From Acidimicrobiales bacterium (GTDB lineage: Bacteria; Actinomycetota; Acidimicrobiia; Acidimicrobiales; SZUA-35): DNA of 64,000 bases. The notes under the pieces are model-generated. The model ran no database searches. It had not been told where the DNA came from and was given only the letters and a program-made list of their open reading frames with translations. The position numbers and the translations under genes are program-made. Below are positions 26,614-37,200 of this stretch, piece by piece (the stretch's first letter is position 1; each line of letters begins with the position of its first letter). Location: positions 1-64,000 of the forward strand of contig JANQPB010000018.1 in assembly GCA_028285495.1 (NCBI GenBank), in the 5' to 3' direction.

Positions 26614-27621
26614 TCAGCCGGCCGCCGGTCCGGCGTCGCCGCCGTCCGACCCGAGGCCGACCCCGACCTCGCTCGATGTCGCCGCCGGCGGCGCCGATGC
26701 CCGTGCGGTGGCCGGCACGATCAGCCGAAGGCAGTCGGGCCGGTGCTCCAGGCGGAGCCGGTCGGTCACGCCGATGAACTCGCCGTCGAGCTGGTACGGG
26801 AACGGTCGGTAGCCGCGGACGGTGGCCGCGCCGACATCGGACCAGTGGATGGCACCCCTTCCTCGGCCAAGCCGTCCCCGCCCGGACAGCGCCCGGGCGG
26901 CAGCAGGCAGCAGGCGGGAGCCGGTCAGCGAGTCGAGCGCCACCAGCGAGAGCGGCCGATCGATGCCGGCCTCGGGAGCCAGGTCGAGGGGGCGGGACCC
27001 GAGGTACGTGTAGGGGCGGGTGTTGAGGGCGACGGCCATCGCCCCGTCGACGAGCCGCCGGCCGTCGTCCGCGGTGATCGAGAACCACGGCCGGCGGCGG
27101 TCGGACCGGCGCCAGGTCTCGACCGCGGCAGCAACGAACAGGGGATGGCCGATCACCCGCTTCAGCGGCCCCCGGCGCTCGACCCGCTCGACCACCGCAG
27201 CGTCGAACCCGAGGCCGGCGTGGAACAGGAAGGCACGACCGTCGGCCAGGCCGACCCCGGCCGAGCGGATCGAACCGGCGTCGAGCGCCTCGAGGAGCAC
27301 GCCGGTGGCGGCGACCGGGTCGTTCGGATAGCCGAGCGACCGGGCGAACACGTTGGTCGAGCCGCCGGGAAGCGGGGCCGCGGCGACGTCGGTGCCGAGC
27401 AGCCCGTTGGCCACCTCGTTGATGGTGCCGTCACCGCCGAGGGCGATCACCAGGTCGGCTCCCGCCTTGCCCGCCCCGTGGGCGAGACGGACGGCATGAC
27501 CGCCCTTCGTCGTGTCGATCACGTCGACGTCGTGATCGGCCGACAGCAGCTGGACGATCCTGACCCGCACCCGTTGCGTCACCGACGACGCGAACGGGTT
27601 GACGACCAGGGTGATGCGCAC
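26614..27621 (-). CDS. Diacylglycerol kinase / lipid kinase (DAGK-cat) family protein
   Basis: A 335-residue protein of the DAGK catalytic family. It begins MRITLVVNPFASS and has the nucleotide-binding ALGGDGTINEVANGLLGTD and the PLPGGSTNVFARSLGYP segment, plus a C-terminal beta-sandwich (PYQLDGEFIG). Such enzymes phosphorylate diacylglycerol or related lipids at the membrane. The last 25 residues are low-complexity Gly/Ala. The GTG start is 6 nt after CAGACT on the minus strand, a variant of the window's common -10 arrangement. It is divergent from etfB. Confidence 0.88.
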   Translation of the reverse strand: MRITLVVNPFASSVTQRVRVRIVQLLSADHDVDVIDTTKGGHAVRLAHGAGKAGADLVIALGGDGTINEVANGLLGTDVAAAPLPGGSTNVFARSLGYPNDPVAATGVLLEALDAGSIRSAGVGLADGRAFLFHAGLGFDAAVVERVERRGPLKRVIGHPLFVAAAVETWRRSDRRRPWFSITADDGRRLVDGAMAVALNTRPYTYLGSRPLDLAPEAGIDRPLSLVALDSLTGSRLLPAAARALSGRGRLGRGRGAIHWSDVGAATVRGYRPFPYQLDGEFIGVTDRLRLEHRPDCLRLIVPATARASAPPAATSSEVGVGLGSDGGDAGPAAG

Positions 27622-27678
27622 CGGTCCAGTCTGCCGCGCCGGGCTCGGTTCGAGGGGTTCGACGGTGGCCCGAACGGT

Positions 27679-27694
27679 TTGACCGGGCGGTCAA
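27679..27694. promoter_or_regulatory. Perfect inverted repeat in the etfBA promoter
   Basis: TTGACCG, 2 nt, CGGTCAA: 7-bp arms, immediately upstream of the candidate -10 TACCAT (27704-27709). The arms include a good -35 (TTGACC), so a bound dimer would occlude the promoter. Site shape is typical of TetR-family operators; the regulator is not identifiable here. Confidence 0.65.
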
Positions 27695-27716
27695 TTTTTC
27701 CTCTACCATGCCCGTC

Positions 27717-28496
27717 ATGAACGTCGTTGTATGCGTGAAGCAGATCCCGGATCCGGCCGATCCGGGAGCACTCGATCCCGAGACCCGAACCCTCAAGCGG
27801 GACGTGAAGCTGATCCTGGACGAGTCCGACTCGTACGGGGTCGAGATGGCCCTCCAGCTGGTCGACGCGGCCGGCGAGGGCGAGGTGACCCTGGTTTCCA
27901 TGGCCCCGAACGACGAGCGCTCCGGGCTGGCCACCGCGCTGGCCATGGGGGCGTCCGAGGCCACGCTGATCACCGACGAAACACTGCTCGGCTCGGATGC
28001 GCTGACCACGGCCAAGCTGCTGGCCGCCGCCATCGGCGAGCGCAGCCCCGACCTGGTCATCGCCGGCTCGGAGAGCTCCGACGGCTACACCGGCACGGTG
28101 CCCGAGCAGATCGCGGCCGTGATGGACCTGCCCTCGGTGACCGCCGCCAAGTCGATCACGGTCGACGGCGACAGCGTGAGCATCGAGCGCCAGACCAACG
28201 CCGGCCACGACGACGTGACCTGCCCGATGCCGTGTGTCGTCAGCGTGACCGCCGGCGTGGTCGAACCCCGGTACCCCTCGTTCAAGGGGATCATGGCCGC
28301 CAAGTCGAAGCCGGTCGACGTCAAGTCGGCCGCCGACCTCGGGTTCTCGGCCGACCAGGTCGGCTGGGCCGGGTCCGGTCAGGAGATCGTCGACGTCGCC
28401 GACGCCCCCCAGCGGGAGGCGGGCGAGGTCATCGAGGACGACGGCGAGGCCTTCGGGCGCATCGTCGCCTTCCTGGAAGAGCTGAAGGTCATCTGA
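27717..28496 (+). CDS. etfB: Electron transfer flavoprotein beta subunit
   Basis: A 259-residue EtfB. It begins MNVVVCVKQIPDPADPG and contains ALAMGASEATLITDE, DLVIAGSESSDGYTGTVPEQIA, and the C-terminal signature region PRYPSFKGIMAAKSKP. With EtfA it forms the FAD/AMP-containing carrier that takes electrons from acyl-CoA dehydrogenases to the membrane quinone pool. ATG 27717 is preferred over ATG 27708: it matches the family start, and TACCAT ends 7 nt before it, so translation is probably leaderless. There is no ribosome site. etfA follows 15 nt later. Confidence 0.94.
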   Translation: MNVVVCVKQIPDPADPGALDPETRTLKRDVKLILDESDSYGVEMALQLVDAAGEGEVTLVSMAPNDERSGLATALAMGASEATLITDETLLGSDALTTAKLLAAAIGERSPDLVIAGSESSDGYTGTVPEQIAAVMDLPSVTAAKSITVDGDSVSIERQTNAGHDDVTCPMPCVVSVTAGVVEPRYPSFKGIMAAKSKPVDVKSAADLGFSADQVGWAGSGQEIVDVADAPQREAGEVIEDDGEAFGRIVAFLEELKVI

Positions 28497-28511
28497 GGAG
28501 GCTGTGAGACA

Positions 28512-29480
28512 ATGACCCTTTCCAAGATCTGGGTGCTGGCCGAGGCCGAGGACGGCGAGGTCAGCTCGACCACCCTCGAGCTCCTCACCAAGGCCCGCGA
28601 CCTGGCCGACACGGTCGAGTGCGTCTACGCCGGCGACGACGCCGACGACCTCGCCGAGGCCCTCGGTGAGTATGGCTGCGAGACCGTGCACCAGACCGGT
28701 GACCTCGACGGCGCCCTGGTCGGCGTGCCGACGGCGGCGGCCATCGCCGCTGCGGTCGACGATGGCGACGGCCCCGATGCGTTCCTCTGCGGCACCAGCT
28801 ACGACGGCCGTGACATCGCTGCCCGCCTGTCGGTCAAGCTCGACAGGACCGTGATCACCAACGTGGTCGACATCGAGCTCGACGGGGACTCGCTCGTCGG
28901 CACGGAGCCGGTCTTCGGTGGCGCGACCAACGTCAAGACCAAGTTCGCCGGCGAGGGCCCGTACATCGTACTGGTGCGGCCGAAGTCGTTCGCGGCCGAG
29001 CCGTCCGACGGCGACGAGGCCGACGTCGAGGACCTCGACGTGCCCGACCTCGGCTCGTCGGCCGGGGCAACGGTGACCGAGCGTCACGTCGAGGAGTCCG
29101 ACGGCCCCAAGCTCGACGAGGCCGCCCTGGTCGTCTCCGGCGGTCGCGGTCTCGGCGAGTCCGAGAAGTTCGAGATGGTCGAGAGCCTGGCCAAGGCCCT
29201 CGGCGGTGCCGCCGGGGCCTCCCGGGCCATCGTCGACGCCGGCTGGGTGCCCTACTCCTACCAGGTCGGCCAGACCGGCAAGGTGGTGAAGCCCGACGTC
29301 TACATCGCCTGCGGGATCTCGGGTGCAACCCAGCACCTGGTCGGCATGAAGGGGTCGAAGCACATCATCGCCATCAACAAGGACGACCAGGCCCCGATCT
29401 TCGGGGTGGCCGACCTCGGCATCGTCGGCGACGTGCACAAGGTCATGCCCCAGCTGATCGAGGCCCTGGAGAACCGCTAG
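28512..29480 (+). CDS. etfA: Electron transfer flavoprotein alpha subunit
   Basis: A 322-residue EtfA. The C-terminal FAD-binding domain shows [30 protein letters not shown], the signature [20 protein letters not shown], and [20 protein letters not shown]. The N-terminal domain resembles EtfB. A GAGGAGG site lies about 12 nt before the ATG. Operon with etfB. Confidence 0.94.
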   Translation: MTLSKIWVLAEAEDGEVSSTTLELLTKARDLADTVECVYAGDDADDLAEALGEYGCETVHQTGDLDGALVGVPTAAAIAAAVDDGDGPDAFLCGTSYDGRDIAARLSVKLDRTVITNVVDIELDGDSLVGTEPVFGGATNVKTKFAGEGPYIVLVRPKSFAAEPSDGDEADVEDLDVPDLGSSAGATVTERHVEESDGPKLDEAALVVSGGRGLGESEKFEMVESLAKALGGAAGASRAIVDAGWVPYSYQVGQTGKVVKPDVYIACGISGATQHLVGMKGSKHIIAINKDDQAPIFGVADLGIVGDVHKVMPQLIEALENR

Positions 29481-29512
29481 GAACCGGGGCTCGATCGCCG
29501 ACGACGTGTCAC

Positions 29513-29538
29513 GGAGCGGGGCCCGCGGGTCCCGCTCC
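29513..29538. terminator. Strong stem-loop after etfA
   Basis: GGAGCGGGGC and GTCCCGCTCC pair around a 6-nt centre (one G-U in RNA). It lies 33 bp after the etfA stop and 31 bp before the next gene's candidate -10. No T-run follows, as is common for terminators in high-GC actinobacteria. Confidence 0.5.
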
Positions 29539-29582
29539 GGCGCGTTCGGGCCCCTCCCGGCCCGGGCACTACCCTCGCCGGC

Positions 29583-30917
29583 ATGATCGATCGGCTGACC
29601 AACGAGACCGTCGAGCTGCTGCAGGCGCTCATCCGCAACCAGTGCGTCAACGACGGGACTCCCGAGTCGGGCAACGAGGACCGCTCGGCCCGGCTCCTGC
29701 GCGACGAGCTGGAGGGCACGGGCGTCGACCTCCAGACCTACGAGCCGACCCCCGGACGCACCTCGCTGATCGCCCGGTGGCCCGGCACCGACCCGACGGC
29801 ACCCTCGCTCTGCCTGATGGGCCACACCGACGTCGTGCCGGTCTCGCCGGACGGTTGGACGAACGATCCCTTCGGCGGCGAGCTGATCGACGGCGAGATC
29901 TGGGGCCGGGGCGCCGTCGACATGCTCAACCTGACCTCGTCGATGGCGGTCGTGTTCCGCCACCTGGTCGCCTCCGGGCGGCGGTTCCCCGGCGACATCG
30001 TGTACTTCGCCGTGGCCGACGAGGAGGCCGGGGGGACCCACGGTGCCGAGGTCCTCGTTCGTGACGAGTGGGATGCGCTCGACTGCGAGTTCGTGCTCAC
30101 CGAGTTCGGCGGCATCCCCTTCTACTCGCCGGCCGGGATGAGCCTGCTGGTGACCACCGCCGAGAAGGGCATCAGCTGGCGCCGCCTGACGGTCAAGGGC
30201 ACCCCGGGCCACGGCTCGATGCCCTACGGCACCGACAACGCGCTCGTGAAGGCGGCCGAGGTGGTCCGCCGGCTCAGCGCCTACCGTCCGAGTCCGCAAC
30301 TCGACGAGCTGTGGGCGGCCAGGGTCAAGGCCATGGGGCTCGACGACTCGCTCGCCCGCAAGCTGCTCGACCCCGGCGCACTCGACGACGCCATCGCCCA
30401 GCTGCCGCCCGAGATCGCGGGCAACGCCCACGCCTGCAGCCACACGACGTTCAGCCCCAACGTGATCGGGGGCGGGGTCAAGACCAACGTGATCCCCGAC
30501 TCGGTGACGATCGAGGTCGATGTCCGCACCCTGCCGGGCGAGGACCTCGACGAGGTCGACGCCCACGTCCGGGCTGCGCTCGGCGACCTCTACCACGCAG
30601 TCGAGACCGAGATCATCAAGCATGACCCGTCGACCTCGTCGCCGACCGACAACAAGCTGTGGGAGACGCTCAGCGCCTCGATCGCCAAGGCCTACCCCGA
30701 TGCCCTGGTCGTCCCGAGCATGGTCACCGGGGGCACCGACGCCCGGTTCTTCCGCAACCGGGGCTCGATCGCCTACGGGGCGGGTCTGCTGTCGAAGCGG
30801 GTCGACACCGGCGAGTTCTTCCGCCGATTCCACGGCCACGACGAGCGGATCGACATCGAGTCGCTCCGCCTCACCGTGCAGCTGTGGCTCGACGTGGTCG
30901 ACAACCTCTGGGAGTGA
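29583..30917 (+). CDS. M20-family metallo-hydrolase
   Basis: A 444-residue zinc hydrolase of the M20/M25/M40 peptidase family. Metal and catalytic segments are LCLMGHTDVVPV (His, Asp), WGRGAVDMLN (Asp), AVADEEAGGTHG (catalytic Glu pair) and a terminal RRFHGHDERI (His). A lid/dimerisation domain lies at about residues 195-330. Substrates of such enzymes range from dipeptides to acyl amino acids; not readable here. ATG 29583 is 7 nt after TACCCT (29570-29575), leaderless-type. Confidence 0.9.
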   Translation: MIDRLTNETVELLQALIRNQCVNDGTPESGNEDRSARLLRDELEGTGVDLQTYEPTPGRTSLIARWPGTDPTAPSLCLMGHTDVVPVSPDGWTNDPFGGELIDGEIWGRGAVDMLNLTSSMAVVFRHLVASGRRFPGDIVYFAVADEEAGGTHGAEVLVRDEWDALDCEFVLTEFGGIPFYSPAGMSLLVTTAEKGISWRRLTVKGTPGHGSMPYGTDNALVKAAEVVRRLSAYRPSPQLDELWAARVKAMGLDDSLARKLLDPGALDDAIAQLPPEIAGNAHACSHTTFSPNVIGGGVKTNVIPDSVTIEVDVRTLPGEDLDEVDAHVRAALGDLYHAVETEIIKHDPSTSSPTDNKLWETLSASIAKAYPDALVVPSMVTGGTDARFFRNRGSIAYGAGLLSKRVDTGEFFRRFHGHDERIDIESLRLTVQLWLDVVDNLWE

Positions 30918-31070
30918 CGGGAGCGGCGGGCGAGGGCCCCGGCTCGGGCAGCCCGACCGGCCGAGCCGGCCACCTCGGGTGACGATCGACTCGCCCCATC
31001 CAACGCAGGGCGCGATCTCACCCCCGGTCCGCGAGTTCGGCCGGGACCGCGACCTAGCCTTGGGTCGCAG

Positions 31071-34000
31071 ATGGGCAGGGTCAGGACACTTCCGGCAGGC
31101 GGAGCGGCCATCGACGCTCTGGGGCGGCGTCTCGACGCGCTCCGTGACGGCTCGGTGCTCGGTCCGGCCCGGGTGATCTGCACGACGCCGGTGATGGCCG
31201 TCGGGGTCAGGCGGGCCCTCGGCCGCCGGCGCGGTGGGATCGCCGGGGTCACCGTGACCACGCTCGACGGGCTCGTGGCCGAGCTGGCCCGCCCGCAGCT
31301 GCGAGCCGCCGGGCTCCGACCGGCCGGCAAGGCGGAGATGGCGGCGGCCATCCGGGCCGAGCTGCGGACCGAGCCGGGCCGGTTCGGGCGGGTCGCCGAC
31401 CACAGGACAACCGAGGATCGCCTCGTCGCCTTCCACCAGGAGCTGACCGGGCTGCCGGCCGACGTTCTCGACCGGTTGGAGATGGCGTCGACCGGGCTGT
31501 CGACCGACGCCCTGCGGGTGGTCAGGGGTGCCCTCGATCGTCTCGACGGCGGCGACGACCTGGGCGACCCGCTGGCCGACACCGGCGGCGAGCGGGAGTC
31601 GGTCATCACCGACGCCGGCGACGGCCCCATCGTCGGCACGCAGCCGTGCAGCGGTGACCGGTTGCTCGACCTGGCCCTCGACGGCCTGGCCGGGCTCGAG
31701 CCCGGGGCTCTCGGCCCGCTCGTGCTGTTCCTGCCCGAGCCGCTGCGACCCTACGAGGGTCGTCTGGTGCAGGCGTTGGCCCGTCGCGCCGACTGCGAGG
31801 TCCACGTCGGCCTCACCGGCGTCGGCGCCATCGACGACCGACACCTGCGCCGGCTCGGGGCCTGGAGCGTCCAGCGGGAACCCGAGCACGCCGGGCCGGC
31901 ACCGACGGTGGCGACGGCGTCGGTGCTCGAGGTCTCCGACCCCGAGGAAGAGGTCCGGTCCGCCCTCCGCGAGGTCTCGGCCCACGCAGCGGCCGGCGTG
32001 CCCCTGACCGACCTGGCGGTGCTGTACGCCGCGCCCGAGCCGTACGCCACCCTGCTGGCCGATCAGCTCGATGCCGCCGGCCTCCCGTGGTCGGGGCCCG
32101 GGCATCGCCGCCTCGGTCTCTCGCTGGCCGGCCGGACCTTGCGGCGGCTCCTGGCCCTCGCCACCCGTGGGCTCGAGCGGGAGGCGGTGATGACGCTGCT
32201 CGGAGCGGCGCCGATCGACGACGGGACCGGGGTCGAGGTGCCGGCGGCGCTGTGGGACCGGCTGTCCCGCCAGGCCGGCGTGATCGACGGCGACCACTGG
32301 CTGCCCCGCCTGGCCGAGCTGGCCGGCAGCTCCGATGGCGACGAGACCAAGTCGGCCACGGTCGAGCTGGCCGGCTTCGTCGAGGAGCTGATCGAGCGGC
32401 TGCGGCCGCCGTCAGAGCGGACGTGGGCCGCCTGGGCCGTCTGGGCGGTCGGTCTCCTCGACCGTTACCTGCTGCTCGACCCGGCCGAGTCGGGGCCGGC
32501 CGCCGACGACGACCGTGCCGGCCACGACCGGGCCGATCACCGCTGGTCCGGGGCGTGGCCCGAGGTCGAGCGTCGCTCGCTCGACCGGGTGGCCCGGCTC
32601 GTCGGCGATCTGGCCGGCCTCGACCAGCTCGGTCTGCCCCCGACCCTCGACACCCTGGAGGCGACGGTGCTGGCCGAGCTCGGCGGCGCCGTCGTTCCCG
32701 GACGGCCACTCGGCCGGGGCGTCTACATCGGCCCGGTGGCCAGCGTGGCCGGTCTCGGGTTCGAGCGCATCGCCGTCGTCGGTCTGGCCGAGGGCTGGTT
32801 CCCCCGGACCCCTCGCGAAGACTCGTTGCTGCCGGACCAGCTCCGGGCCGCGGGCGCCGGCATGCTCATCGAGAAGACCTCGGTGACCGACGTCGACGTC
32901 CGGGCCGTCGCCCTGGCCGCCGCGTCCTCCCGCCGACCGGCCCTCCTGCTGACGGCTCGGGGTGACCTGCGCTCGAACCGGTCCCGGACCTGGCCCCGCC
33001 TGCTCGATCACCTCGTGGCCGGTCGGCAGGCCATCGACTCCCACCACCAGGGCCTGCTCGACCACGGCCGCCCGATCAGCGTGGAGGACTTCGCCCTCCG
33101 CTCGCTCATCGCCCACGTCGAGAACGACGATCCGGTCCAGACCCACGAGCTGGCGGCAGCCGATCCGGCCCTGGCCACCAACCTGGGGCGGTTGGCCAAC
33201 CGGTCACGCCCCGAGCTGACCGCCCACGCCGGTCGCGTCCCGGCCGGGCGGTTCGACCCGACCGAGCGGCTGCTGTCACCGACTGCGCTCGAGACCTATG
33301 CCGCCTGCCCCCGCAAGTACCTCTTCCAGCGGGTGCTCCGTCTCGGCGAGGACGAGCGGCCCGAGCGGATCGACGAGATCACCGCCCGCGATCGGGGCAC
33401 GCTGATGCACCGGATCCTCGAGCGGTTCGTGTCGGACGCCCTGGCCGACGGCGACGTGCCCGAGCCGGGCGAGCCGTGGTCGACCGAGCGGCGGGCCCAC
33501 CTGTTCGATCTGCTCGACCAGGAGGTCAAGGCGGCCGAGGTCAGGGGCATCACCGGCGGTCAGGTCAAGACCCGGCTCCTGCGCCGGAGCCTCTACGCCG
33601 AGTTGCTGCACTTCCTCGACACCGACGACGCGCTCCGGGCCGATCGGGGCTCGACCCCGTTCGCAGCCGAGTACGCCTTCGGCTTCGCCGAGAATCCGGC
33701 GCTCGAGGGGCTGTGGGCCGGCCGGCGGATGCGGCTCCGGGGCACGGTCGACCGGGTCGACCTGACCGCCGACGGCGGGCTGCTCGTCATCGACTACAAG
33801 GGCGGGTCGAAGCGGCCGTTCGAGAAGCTGGCCGAGAACCCGCTCGACGACGGCCGCCGGCTCCAGCTGCCGTTGTACGCCAGGGCGGTGGCCGAGCGGC
33901 TCGGCCGGGACGGGCGCCGGTCCGGGCTGTACTGGCTGACCAAGGTCGACGAGATCAAGGAGATATCCCTCGACGACGACCTGGAGGCCGACCTCGAGCG

Positions 34001-34223
34001 GGCGGTCGGCGCCGCCCTCGACGGGATCGGCGACGGGGTGTTCCCCGGCGTGCCAGGCGAGGTCGTCGGCTGGCCCCGGCTCAGCTTCGAGAACTGCCGG
34101 TTCTGCGACTTCGACCGGATCTGCCCGACCGACCGCCAGAGCGAGTGGGAACGGGTCAGGGAAGACCCGGCGCTGACCCCCGTCGAGATCCTCCTCGGTC
34201 GCCAGGAGGCCGCCGATGGCTGA
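31071..34223 (+). CDS. AddB-like helicase-nuclease subunit with Fe-S nuclease domain
   Basis: A 1050-residue protein. Residues to about 700 resemble a UvrD-like fold without a usable Walker A, as in AddB-type partners. The C-terminal PD-(D/E)XK nuclease has LLSPTALETYAACPRKYLF, GTLMHRILERF, GTVDRVDLTADGGLLVIDYKGG and QLPLYARAVAE. Four cysteines (AACPRKY, then NCRFCDFDRIC) fit the Fe-S staple of AddB/Cas4-type nucleases. Its stop overlaps the AddA-like start by 8 nt. Together they should resect double-strand breaks. TAGCCT (31055-31060) lies 10 nt before the ATG. The actinobacterial AdnA is an alternative name. Confidence 0.88.
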   Translation: MGRVRTLPAGGAAIDALGRRLDALRDGSVLGPARVICTTPVMAVGVRRALGRRRGGIAGVTVTTLDGLVAELARPQLRAAGLRPAGKAEMAAAIRAELRTEPGRFGRVADHRTTEDRLVAFHQELTGLPADVLDRLEMASTGLSTDALRVVRGALDRLDGGDDLGDPLADTGGERESVITDAGDGPIVGTQPCSGDRLLDLALDGLAGLEPGALGPLVLFLPEPLRPYEGRLVQALARRADCEVHVGLTGVGAIDDRHLRRLGAWSVQREPEHAGPAPTVATASVLEVSDPEEEVRSALREVSAHAAAGVPLTDLAVLYAAPEPYATLLADQLDAAGLPWSGPGHRRLGLSLAGRTLRRLLALATRGLEREAVMTLLGAAPIDDGTGVEVPAALWDRLSRQAGVIDGDHWLPRLAELAGSSDGDETKSATVELAGFVEELIERLRPPSERTWAAWAVWAVGLLDRYLLLDPAESGPAADDDRAGHDRADHRWSGAWPEVERRSLDRVARLVGDLAGLDQLGLPPTLDTLEATVLAELGGAVVPGRPLGRGVYIGPVASVAGLGFERIAVVGLAEGWFPRTPREDSLLPDQLRAAGAGMLIEKTSVTDVDVRAVALAAASSRRPALLLTARGDLRSNRSRTWPRLLDHLVAGRQAIDSHHQGLLDHGRPISVEDFALRSLIAHVENDDPVQTHELAAADPALATNLGRLANRSRPELTAHAGRVPAGRFDPTERLLSPTALETYAACPRKYLFQRVLRLGEDERPERIDEITARDRGTLMHRILERFVSDALADGDVPEPGEPWSTERRAHLFDLLDQEVKAAEVRGITGGQVKTRLLRRSLYAELLHFLDTDDALRADRGSTPFAAEYAFGFAENPALEGLWAGRRMRLRGTVDRVDLTADGGLLVIDYKGGSKRPFEKLAENPLDDGRRLQLPLYARAVAERLGRDGRRSGLYWLTKVDEIKEISLDDDLEADLERAVGAALDGIGDGVFPGVPGEVVGWPRLSFENCRFCDFDRICPTDRQSEWERVREDPALTPVEILLGRQEAADG

Positions 34224-37200
34224 CGCGGCGACGAGCCAAGGGCCGTCGGCGGAGCTGGTCGACGCCACCGACCGGCGCGACATCACCACCGGGCTCGACC
34301 GCAACCTGTTCGTCGAGGCCGGCGCCGGCAGCGGCAAGACCTCGTCGCTCGTGTCGCGGATCGTTCACCTCGTCGAATCGGGGGTGCCGGTCAACCGGAT
34401 CGCCGCCATCACCTTCACCGAAGCGGCGGCCAGGGAGCTGCGGGTCCGGGTGCGGGACGCCCTCGACGCCAGGGCGACCGACTCGGGCAATCCCTCGCTG
34501 GCCATGGCCGCCGGGCAGGTCGAGTCCGCCGCCTTCAGCACCCTCCACGGCTTCGCCCTCCGGCTGCTGGCCGAGCACCCGATCGAGGCCGACCTCCCGC
34601 CCGGGTTCGGGGTGGTCGACGAGATCACCAGCACGCTCGAGTTCGACGAGAGCTGGCGGGTGTTCCGCGGCCGGGTCGGCGACGACCTGTCGCTGCAGGA
34701 GCTCCAGGTCCGGGCGGCGGCGATGGGCATCGAGCTCCAGCAGTTCGCCGGGGTGGCCCGGCGGTTCGACGACAACTGGGATCTGCTCGACCTCGTCGAC
34801 CGGGAGCCACCGGTGCTGTCGGAGATGACGTTCGACGACCTGCTCGACGGGGTCGACGAGCTGGAGGCGATGCTGGAGCTCTGCATCAGCCCGGACGACG
34901 CCTACCACGGCCTCCTCCGGGCCTACGTCGACGAGGTCGACCGCCTGTCTCGGGTCGACGAGCTCGACCAGGTCCAGAGCTTCCGCCAGCTGCGGGTGCC
35001 CCACCGGGGCCGCGGCCGGCAGGACAGCTGGCGAGGGGTCGGCCTGCCGGCGGTCAAGACCGCCGTCGACGCCTTCCACCAGGCCCTGCGGGACCGCATC
35101 GACGTCTACCGCAGCCAGGTCATGGACTACTTCGTCGTGCTGATCGCCGACTTCGTCCGCCGCCGGGTCGACGTCCGCCAGACCAAGGGCGAGCTCGCCT
35201 TCCACGACCTGCTGGTGCTGGCCCGCCGGCTGCTCCGTCGCGACGAGGTCGTCCGCCAGACGCTGCACCAGCGCTACACCAGGATCCTGCTCGACGAGTT
35301 CCAGGACACCGATCCGATCCAGATCGAGCTGGCCGTGCTGCTGGCCGCCTCCGACCCGGTCGGCGAGCGGGGGTGGCCCGATCTGGTCGACGACATCGAG
35401 CCGGGGCGGCTGGTCGTCGTCGGCGACCCGAAGCAGTCGATCTACCGGTTCCGGCGGGCGGACATCGCGGTCTACGCCCAGACCGAGGAGGTGCTGGTCG
35501 ACGAGACCACCAGGCTCACCACCAACTTCCGGTCGGTGCCCGGGATCCTGGCCTGGGTCAACCACCTCTTCGCCACCGAGATGGGGGAGGGGACGCCCGG
35601 GGTTCAGCCGGCCTACGTCGCCCTCGACGCCGCCCGCGAGCCCGGCCCGGCCCCCGATGACGGCGAGCCCGAGCCGCCGCCGGTCACCGTGCTCGGCCAC
35701 CCCCACCCGAGGGAGACCAAGATCCAGCAGATCCGGGAGATCGAGGGCCGTGATGTCGCCGCCGTCGTCTGCCGGGCCGTCGACGAGGCCTGGCCGGTGC
35801 TCCGGGACGGGCAATGGCGCCCGGTCCGGCTGTGCGACATCGCCGTGCTGATCCCGTCGCGGCTCTCGCTTCCGTCGCTCGAGGCGGCCTTCGCCTCGGC
35901 CAACGTGCCGTTCCGGCCCGAGACCAACTCGCTGGTCTACGCCACCCAGGAGGTCCGCGACGTCCTGGCCGGCGTCCGGGCCGTCGTCGACCCGACCAAC
36001 TCCGTCGACGTGGTCGCCACCCTGCGCTCGGCCCTGTTCGCCCTCCCCGACGACGCCCTGCTCGACTGGAAGCTGGCCGGTGGCTCGTGGGACTACCGCC
36101 GGACCGACCTCGACGATCCGACCGTCGGCAACCCTCGGGTCACCACCGACGGCGGCGACGGATCCGTCGGCGACGACGGGTCACCGCCGACCTGGGCCGA
36201 GGTCGCCGACCACCCGGTGGCCGAGGCGTTCGCCGTGCTCCGGGCCTGGCACGCCGACCGCTGGTGGTCGCCCCCGGCGGCGCTGATCGACCGCATCGTG
36301 CGGGAGCGGCGGCTCCGGGAGGCCGCGCTGGCCGAGCCCCGCCCCCGAGATCGCTGGCGGCGCTACCGCTTCCTGGCCGAGCAGGCCAGGGCCTTCGCCG
36401 AGACCCAGGGCGGCGATCTGCACGACTTCGTCGAATGGGTCGAGATCCAGGCGAGCGACCTGGCCCGGATCACCGAGCCGATCCCGTCCGAGCCGGACGA
36501 CGACGCCGTCCGGGTGCTGACGATCCACGGGGCCAAGGGCCTCGAGTTCCCGATGGTGGTGCTCGCCGGCGCCCCGACCAGCGAGACCGCCGGTCGGGCC
36601 GGCCCCCAGGTGCTGTTCCCGCCGGGCGAGCGACCACAGGTCCGGCTTGGCCGGGACCGCCAGACCGCCGACTACGACGTGCACGCCTCGATGGAGGAGA
36701 TCCTCGACGCGAACGAGCGGATCCGCCTCCACTACGTCGCCGCCACCCGGGCCCGCGACCACCTGGTGGTCAGCGCCCACCACAAGGAGACCGGGCCGAG
36801 CAGCATCGGCCGCCGGACCTGGACCGCGATCCAGGACCGCCCCGATCTGTGGCACGGCTTCGAGCGCCGGGGCGACGAGCACTACGCGGCCCGGGCCCCG
36901 ACCCAGCTCCGCCTGGCCGGCGGCGACTACCGGGAGGAGGTCGGCAGCTGGCGGGCCATCCAGGACCAGATCGTGGCCGGCGCCGACCGCAGCCGCTCGC
37001 GTTCGGCCACGGAGCTGGCCGCCACCGATCCGGCGCGGCTGCCCGTCGATCCGGGCCCGGTCCGATCGACCGTCGGCACCGGATCGTCCCCCGGGTCCGG
37101 TGCCGCCATCGGTACGGCGGTGCACGCCGTGCTCGAGGAGCTCGACGTCGACCACCCCGACGATCTGGAGGTGCTCGCCGCCCGCTGTGCGGCCGACGTG

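Noticed and set aside
27579..32297. Minus-strand open frame of over 1,500 codons
   Set aside because: It is antisense to etfBA, M20 and the AddB-like gene. Gly/Arg/Asp-rich text without domains is typical of high-GC shadow frames.
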